The position numbers and the translations under genes are program-made. Below, piece after piece: positions 4,971 to 8,751 of a stretch of 8,751 bases of DNA; the stretch's first letter is position 1; each line of letters begins with the position of its first letter. The notes under the pieces were generated by a model. It was given only the letters and a program-made list of their open reading frames with translations, did no database searches and had not been told where the DNA came from. The stretch is from the NCBI GenBank assembly GCA_035632215.1, contig DASQHF010000094.1, positions 1 through 8,751 of the forward strand, in the 5' to 3' direction. The DNA comes from CAIYRG01 sp035632215 (lineage in GTDB: Bacteria > Pseudomonadota > Alphaproteobacteria > Micropepsales > Micropepsaceae).

Positions 4971-6659
4971 TCACCTCTCCGGCAGCGCGAACACGTAGAT
5001 CGCATTCGCGTTGTCGCGGTTCTGGCGGTCGGGCGTGAGCTGGCCCGGGATCTGCGAGCTCCAGCTGCCGCCGCCGCTCCCCACCGGCACCGCGATGTAC
5101 TGCTTGCCTTTGACCGCATAGCTGATCGGGAAACCCTGCACCGAGGTCGGCATCCGCGTCTGGTAAAGGACTTTCCCGTTCGCGGCGTCGAACACATACA
5201 GATTGCGGTCCCAATCGCCCGCGATCGCGAGCCCGCCCGCCGTCGTCAACGCCGCCGTGTTCATCGGCGTGCGCGTGCGATAGCGCCACAGCACCTTGCC
5301 GTTCACGTCCATCGCCACGAACTCGCCTAGGCCCTCGGGGCTCGTCGGGTGGAACATGTTCGTGCGTTTGACGGGGCCGGTGCCGCCTCCGCCCACCGCG
5401 CGCGGCACTTCCTCGAACACCGCCTTCTCGCAGGTGAGCGCGATCGGGATGTAGAACGCCCGCGTCTGCGGCAGATAGGCCATCGCGCGCCAGTCCTTGA
5501 AGCCGGCCGTGCTCGGACAGAAGGTAAGCTCGACGCCGATCTGCGGGATCATGCCCGGGCGGTAGGTCGTCTTCCCCGTCCGCCCATCCAGATCGACGAT
5601 GTTCTGGTAGCCCAAGTCGTGCGCGGCGACGAATTTGCCGGTCTTCCTATCGAGCTCCCACAGGATGCCGAGCTTGCCCATCTTGAACAGCGAGGACTTG
5701 CCGTCGTGGTCGACGAGCACGCTCTCGAACACTTCGTCCATGTCCTGCGTCTCGCCGGGGAGATACTGGTAGTACCAGGTGATCTTGCCCGTATCGGGAT
5801 CAAGAGCGAGCGTCGAGTTGGTGTAGAGGGCGTCGCCGTCGGTGCCACGCACCGCGCGCGCCCAGGGTTTCGCCTGCGCCGTCGACCAATAGATGAGATT
5901 CGCAGCCGGATCGTAGCTCCCCGGAATCCACGCGTCGCTTCCCGCGCGATAAACGAGCGGCAGATCGCCCCAGGTGTCGCCACCCGGCTCGCCCGGGCGC
6001 GCAACGGTCGAGGTGCGCCACAGCTCGCGGCCCGTGTCGGGATCGTAGGCCGAGATGAAGCAGACATCGTTCTTGTAGCGGCCGCAGCCGGTGATGCCGG
6101 CGATGATGTGGCCTTTGGCCGCGATCGGACCGCTGGTGTATTCGTAGCCGAGCTTGTGGTCGGCGGTCGTCTTGTCCCATACGACCGCGCCGGTCCGCGC
6201 GTTCAACGCCACGATGTGCGCATCCGTCGTCGTCGCGAACACCTTGTCGCCAAAGAGTGCGAGCGAGCGCATCGGCCGCTGATAGAGCTCGGGCTGATCG
6301 TGCTGCTTCCTGTACTCCCAGAGGAAATCGCCGTTGGTCGCGTCGAGCGCGGTCACGCCGCCGCCGGGCGAGGGGATGTACATCACGCCGTCATGCACGA
6401 TAGGCGCGGGCTCGCTCGCGCCGGCATTCAGCGCCCAGGACCAGGCGAGCTGAAGCCGGCCCGCGTTGTCTTTGGTGATCTGATTGAGCGGGCTATAACC
6501 CTGAGAGTCCTGCGTCCGCCGCCAGCCGGGCCATTCGGACGCGTCGGGATTTTGCAACATCGCGTCGGTCACGGGCTTGAAGTCCTGCTGCGCCTCCGCG
6601 CCAGCGAAGAGACCTCCGGCCATGATCACGCTACCCACGAGCAACAGCGCGCGTTTCAT
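4971..6659 (-). CDS. PQQ-dependent dehydrogenase (quinoprotein alcohol dehydrogenase-like), periplasmic
   Basis: A periplasmic quinoprotein oxidising an alcohol or aldehyde with PQQ and passing electrons to a separate acceptor; 562 residues. The signal peptide is residues 1-23 (AEA before QQDF). The eight-bladed propeller shows in repeated docking motifs: ALDATNGDFLW (104-114), ALNARTGAVVW (151-161), AYDPDTGRELW (204-214), ALDPDTGKITW (285-295), ELDRKTGK (335-342) and DVNGKVLW (451-458). W244 in DAWIPGSYDP matches the PQQ-stacking Trp region. D306 in PGETQDMD is the likely catalytic Asp, and D308 two residues on matches the extra Asp of lanthanide-type enzymes. By eye the Glu (E177) and Asn (N261) metal ligands of methanol dehydrogenase fall on Gly/Arg near 193 and Q262, and the vicinal Cys pair is absent. 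There is no CxxCH, so no fused cytochrome c. ATG 6659 has GGGAGGG 4 bases upstream. Substrate unknown. Confidence 0.93.
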   Translation of the reverse strand: MKRALLLVGSVIMAGGLFAGAEAQQDFKPVTDAMLQNPDASEWPGWRRTQDSQGYSPLNQITKDNAGRLQLAWSWALNAGASEPAPIVHDGVMYIPSPGGGVTALDATNGDFLWEYRKQHDQPELYQRPMRSLALFGDKVFATTTDAHIVALNARTGAVVWDKTTADHKLGYEYTSGPIAAKGHIIAGITGCGRYKNDVCFISAYDPDTGRELWRTSTVARPGEPGGDTWGDLPLVYRAGSDAWIPGSYDPAANLIYWSTAQAKPWARAVRGTDGDALYTNSTLALDPDTGKITWYYQYLPGETQDMDEVFESVLVDHDGKSSLFKMGKLGILWELDRKTGKFVAAHDLGYQNIVDLDGRTGKTTYRPGMIPQIGVELTFCPSTAGFKDWRAMAYLPQTRAFYIPIALTCEKAVFEEVPRAVGGGGTGPVKRTNMFHPTSPEGLGEFVAMDVNGKVLWRYRTRTPMNTAALTTAGGLAIAGDWDRNLYVFDAANGKVLYQTRMPTSVQGFPISYAVKGKQYIAVPVGSGGGSWSSQIPGQLTPDRQNRDNANAIYVFALPER

Positions 6660-6670
6660 GAAACCCTCCC

Positions 6671-6698
6671 GTGTGATTGAGCGTCGATCTTATCACAC
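6671..6698. promoter_or_regulatory. Operator-like dyad GTGTGAT-N14-ATCACAC
   Basis: A perfect 7-bp inverted repeat (6671-6677 and 6692-6698), arm centres 21 bp apart or about two helical turns, lying directly upstream of the ribosome binding site of the PQQ dehydrogenase. It fits a dimeric regulator site or an mRNA leader hairpin. Spacing is too wide for a CRP site (TGTGA-N6-TCACA). Confidence 0.45.
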
Positions 6699-6728
6699 AT
6701 TTTGTTGTCATGGCCCGCGCTCCCCCCT

Positions 6729-6845
6729 GTGTCATTCCCCCGCGAAAAGCGGGGGACCCAGTGCGCGCATGTCCATGCGCGCAACAGGTCAATGGCCGCG
6801 CAGACGCGCGGCCGCTGGGTCACCCGCTTGCGCGGGTGATGACAC
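6729..6845. repeat. 117-bp multi-hairpin palindromic element with terminal inverted repeats
   Basis: The ends are GTGTCAT (6729-6735) and ATGACAC (6839-6845). Inside are a second inverted pair GACCCAG (6755-6761) / CTGGGTC (6815-6821) and four hairpins: CCCCCGC/GCGGGGG (6737-6755), TGCGCGCATG/CATGCGCGCA (6762-6783), GGCCGCGC/GCGCGGCC (6794-6813) and CACCCGC/GCGGGTG (6821-6838). The structure is that of a non-coding, MITE/REP-like intergenic repeat. It starts 70 bases upstream of the PQQ dehydrogenase and ends 18 bases after the hydrolase stop, so it could also end the hydrolase transcript. A fragment with the same left end lies at 2803, and another GTCATGGCCCGCG piece at about 6706. Confidence 0.75.
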
Positions 6846-6863
6846 TCTTGGTTTGCGCGGGCG

Positions 6864-7727
6864 TTAGAGGGCGCTCGCCGGCGATTTATCCAAAAACTCC
6901 AGAATCCTCGGCGCGACGGTTTCTTCCGTCTGGCCCGCGACCGGAACATCCCAATACTCGGCTCGCGGCAGGCACTCTTCGACATAACGCGCGGCCGAGG
7001 TCGCGTGGAACGTGTCACGCCCGGGCACGACGAGTGCCGGAATGTCGACGCGCAGCAGATCCTCGGGTTCCGCTCCCGGCGATGTGTCGCGGTCGAAGAG
7101 TGTGCGCATCATGCCGGTGACGATCAGGATGTACTGGTCGGCATTCAGCTTCGCATAGGCTGCCGCGAATTCCGCATCATTGCGGATGACCGACGCCCAT
7201 GGCCCGCCGCGCGGATCGGCGCCGAAGCTCTTTCCTGAACTCGCCGCGAGCTCGACAACTTTCGTCAAACCCTGCTCCTGCACGAAGGCAAGATGCGTCA
7301 TGAAGCGCTGATGCGTGTTCATGCGGTACTTGGCGCCGCCCACCGGCCAGAACAGCACCATGCTCGCGACCATCTCGGGATGAAGGACGCCGAACTGCAT
7401 CACCGGGCAGCAGCCCATGCAGCCGCCCATGATGTGCGCGCGTTTGTAGCCCAAATGTTCGAGCAGGCCTTTGCCCTGCCGTACATAATCGGCCCAGGTC
7501 ACGCGCTCGACGCGGCCGCCCGAATGACCGCATTCGCGCCGGTCGAAGATGATGCAGGAATATTTTTTCGGGAGATGATCCAAGAGCTTGATCTTGGTGT
7601 AGACGCCTTGCGTCGTCCACTTCTCGAGCGTCGCGTCGAATCCGGCCGGCGCATACATCAGGAGCGGCGGGCCCGAGCCAATCACCTCGTAGCGCGTCTT
7701 GATCTCATCGACGGTGGCGAAGGCCAT
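6864..7727 (-). CDS. Alpha/beta hydrolase with GxCxG nucleophile elbow
   Basis: A cytosolic alpha/beta-hydrolase-fold protein of 287 residues, no signal peptide. The fold is clear: oxyanion-hole region around 21-30, FDRRECGHSGG (61-71), the nucleophile elbow at 101-105 reading G-G-C-M-G, and late strands with VVPGRD (233-238) supplying the acid Asp. Two features are odd. The nucleophile is C103 rather than Ser, as in dienelactone hydrolase, with C106 and C107 next to it. The usual G-H before the last helix reads AGQ, so Q266 stands where catalytic His is expected. The open frame extends to 7889, but that part overlaps the upstream gene and is Arg-rich shadow sequence. ATG 7727 is four bases past the upstream TAG (7732-7734), which implies translational coupling with the PanB-like gene. 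Substrate unknown. It may be a hydrolase acting on a product of its neighbour, or a non-hydrolytic relative. Confidence 0.88.
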   Translation of the reverse strand: MAFATVDEIKTRYEVIGSGPPLLMYAPAGFDATLEKWTTQGVYTKIKLLDHLPKKYSCIIFDRRECGHSGGRVERVTWADYVRQGKGLLEHLGYKRAHIMGGCMGCCPVMQFGVLHPEMVASMVLFWPVGGAKYRMNTHQRFMTHLAFVQEQGLTKVVELAASSGKSFGADPRGGPWASVIRNDAEFAAAYAKLNADQYILIVTGMMRTLFDRDTSPGAEPEDLLRVDIPALVVPGRDTFHATSAARYVEECLPRAEYWDVPVAGQTEETVAPRILEFLDKSPASAL

Positions 7728-7731
7728 CGCG

Positions 7732-8571
7732 CTACGGTCCCGACTTCGCCGGTGCAGCGCCCTTGATCTGGCGCGCCGCACGGACGTCGACGGCATATGC
7801 CGAGATCGCGTCGAGCGTAATCTTAGCGACGTTCGCATAGTTCTCGGCCTTCGACTCGAGTGCGCTCGCGGCATAGCCGATTGCGGCATGCGCCATGCGC
7901 ATGCGGCCGTCGAGCCAGGGCCCGCCGCCGAAGCCGCCGATCACCGGGATCGACACCGCGCGCACGACTTCAGGCCCCACCACCGGACCCGAATTGGTGA
8001 AGTCGAGCAGTGACGCGCCCGCGTTTTCGAGCCGCCGCGCTTCTTCGACCAGGCGCTCCGTCATGGCGGGCGGCACTTCCGCGCCCGGCTTGCTCATGGC
8101 GCTGTACGGGATGCCGTAGGCAAGCGCGGTCTGCGGCGTGATGCCGAACTGAGCGAACACCGGGATGCCGGCGCGCGATAATGCGCGCACGCTTTCCGGG
8201 AAGTCCGCCGCACCGTCGAGCTTGATCATGTCGGCACCCGCTTCCTTGACCAAGCGGATCGCAGCCTTCACCGCGCTCTCCACACCTTCCTGCAACGGGC
8301 CGAACGGGAAATCGCAACTCACGAGCGCGCGCTTCGTGCCGCGCCTGACCGCCTTGCAGACGATGATCATCTCCTCGAGCGTGACTTCGAGAGGGTTGGG
8401 ATGTCCCCAGAGATTGATCCCGACCGTATCGCCGACCGAGATGATGTCGACGCCGGCGCGGTCGATGATCTGCGCGATCTGATAATCCCAGGCGACAACG
8501 CCCACGATCTTCTTTCCCTCACGCTTCATCTGCTGAAGCGCCGGGATGGTGACGGTCTCCTTCGACTCCAT
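7732..8571 (-). CDS. PanB-like (ketopantoate hydroxymethyltransferase fold) protein, divergent active site
   Basis: A 279-residue TIM-barrel protein of the PanB/PEP-mutase/isocitrate-lyase superfamily. Alignment by memory to E. coli PanB: TAYDY matches VAWDY (26-30), the Mg ligands D45 and D84 match D48 (VGDTVG) and D87 (SCDFPF), K112 matches K117, and IPVIG is present at 208-212. However E114 is D119, H136 is Q141, and the catalytic E181 falls on T192. So the metal site appears kept, while the residues that act on ketoisovalerate and the formyl group are changed. Pantoate synthesis is therefore unlikely; a C-C lyase or aldolase-like reaction on another 2-oxo acid is plausible but unproven. 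Start chosen at ATG 8571, with GAGGA four to five bases upstream; ATG 8613 has no such site and would overlap the EamA gene. It is followed by the hydrolase at a 4-nt gap and preceded by the EamA gene 16 bases upstream. Confidence 0.87.
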   Translation of the reverse strand: MESKETVTIPALQQMKREGKKIVGVVAWDYQIAQIIDRAGVDIISVGDTVGINLWGHPNPLEVTLEEMIIVCKAVRRGTKRALVSCDFPFGPLQEGVESAVKAAIRLVKEAGADMIKLDGAADFPESVRALSRAGIPVFAQFGITPQTALAYGIPYSAMSKPGAEVPPAMTERLVEEARRLENAGASLLDFTNSGPVVGPEVVRAVSIPVIGGFGGGPWLDGRMRMAHAAIGYAASALESKAENYANVAKITLDAISAYAVDVRAARQIKGAAPAKSGP

Positions 8572-8587
8572 GGATTCCTCGCAGGAA

Positions 8588-8751
8588 TTAGAGCGGTGCT
8601 TTCGGTCGGGCATCTAGCACCGTGGGCTCATCCGCCGTCAATGCAGGCGATTTGGTCCGCTTGAGCATGAGGAAATTTCCAATGAGGCACAGCGCGAGCC
8701 CTAAGAACATCGGCCCCTGCCATTCGAGATGCTCGAATAGGGTCGACAGGA
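8588..8751 (-). CDS. EamA/DMT-family permease, C-terminal fragment (runs off the window)
   Basis: The last 53 residues of a membrane protein cut by the window edge; complete codons run from 8749 to a TAA at 8588-8590. The sequence shows a final membrane helix, with WQGPMFLGLALCLIGNFLML at residues 10-29 of the fragment. Then comes KR and a polar tail ending KAPL. The E-x-x-x-x-x-G-x-x-L-I-x-x-G-x-x-L layout of the last helix, preceded by LFEHLEWQ, is typical of the tenth helix of EamA (drug/metabolite transporter) permeases. It is the first gene of the minus-strand run with the PanB-like and hydrolase genes; only 16 bases separate its stop from the PanB-like start. Cargo unknown, and the family rests on one helix. 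Confidence 0.7.
   Translation of the reverse strand, partial: LSTLFEHLEWQGPMFLGLALCLIGNFLMLKRTKSPALTADEPTVLDARPKAPL

Noticed and set aside
5349..6680. 443-codon plus-strand open frame antisense to the PQQ dehydrogenase
   Set aside because: It is a high-GC shadow of a well-supported gene, with Arg/Ala/Val-rich composition, no recognisable domain and no ribosome binding site.
6671..6698. CRP/FNR site reading of the GTGTGAT dyad
   Set aside because: The half-sites resemble TGTGA/TCACA, but the 14-base spacing between 7-bp arms is far from the 6-base CRP spacing.
6729..6845. tRNA or small structured RNA gene
   Set aside because: The stems do not form a cloverleaf, there are no T-loop or anticodon features, and the symmetry is that of an inverted-repeat element.
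7728..7889. N-terminal 54-residue extension of the alpha/beta hydrolase
   Set aside because: It lies within the PanB-like coding sequence, is Arg/Ser-rich, and the hydrolase fold begins right after ATG 7727.

Overview
The window looks like part of a high-GC (roughly 60-65% by eye) alphaproteobacterial chromosome, probably Rhizobiales- or Rhodospirillales-like. The evidence is a Tat-exported TRAP-type binding protein, periplasmic GlcG/HbpS proteins beside a PQQ dehydrogenase, and GC-rich hairpin repeats (GTCATnCCCCGCG-type and CCTCCCC/CCTTCCCCC-type) of a sort common between alphaproteobacterial genes. Genus assignment is inference. The genes suit a soil or water heterotroph that oxidises alcohols and small organic acids.

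Layout, left to right. (1) 32-1141, minus: a zinc-type medium-chain dehydrogenase. A strong Shine-Dalgarno places its start at GTG 1141. (2) 1270-1650, plus: a small cysteine-rich conserved protein of unknown function, divergent from (1). (3) 1795-2784 and 2831-3760, plus: two binding-protein-fold genes in series, a Tat-exported TRAP solute-binding protein and a protein of the 4,5-dihydroxyphthalate-decarboxylase-like family with no signal peptide. Neither has a permease here. (4) 3895-4398 and 4422-4910, plus: two tandem secreted GlcG/HbpS-like (DUF336) proteins, clearly paralogues, with a 44-nt exact repeat at their 3' ends. (5) 4971-6659, minus: a secreted PQQ-dependent dehydrogenase without a cytochrome domain. 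It converges on the HbpS pair across a strong hairpin terminator. (6) 6864-8751, minus: an apparent operon, transcribed right to left, of an EamA/DMT permease (only its last 53 residues are inside the window), a PanB-like (ketopantoate hydroxymethyltransferase fold) protein, and an alpha/beta hydrolase coupled to it with a 4-nt gap.

How they may work together (inference): the PQQ enzyme and HbpS-like proteins could form one periplasmic oxidation unit, since both are exported and GlcG/HbpS genes are often found beside PQQ dehydrogenases. The right-hand operon pairs a permease with two enzymes that each keep their fold but carry unusual active-site residues. The PanB-like protein has Thr where the E. 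coli catalytic Glu lies. The hydrolase has a Cys nucleophile and Gln at the expected His position. This operon is the best candidate for an undescribed small pathway. Intergenic spaces hold three hairpin repeat families or fragments, one of which runs into the start codon of the gene at 2831, and two operator-like dyads, upstream of the TRAP protein and of the PQQ dehydrogenase. No tRNA, rRNA, CRISPR, transposase or phage gene was seen, and no gene-free stretch exceeds about 205 bases.
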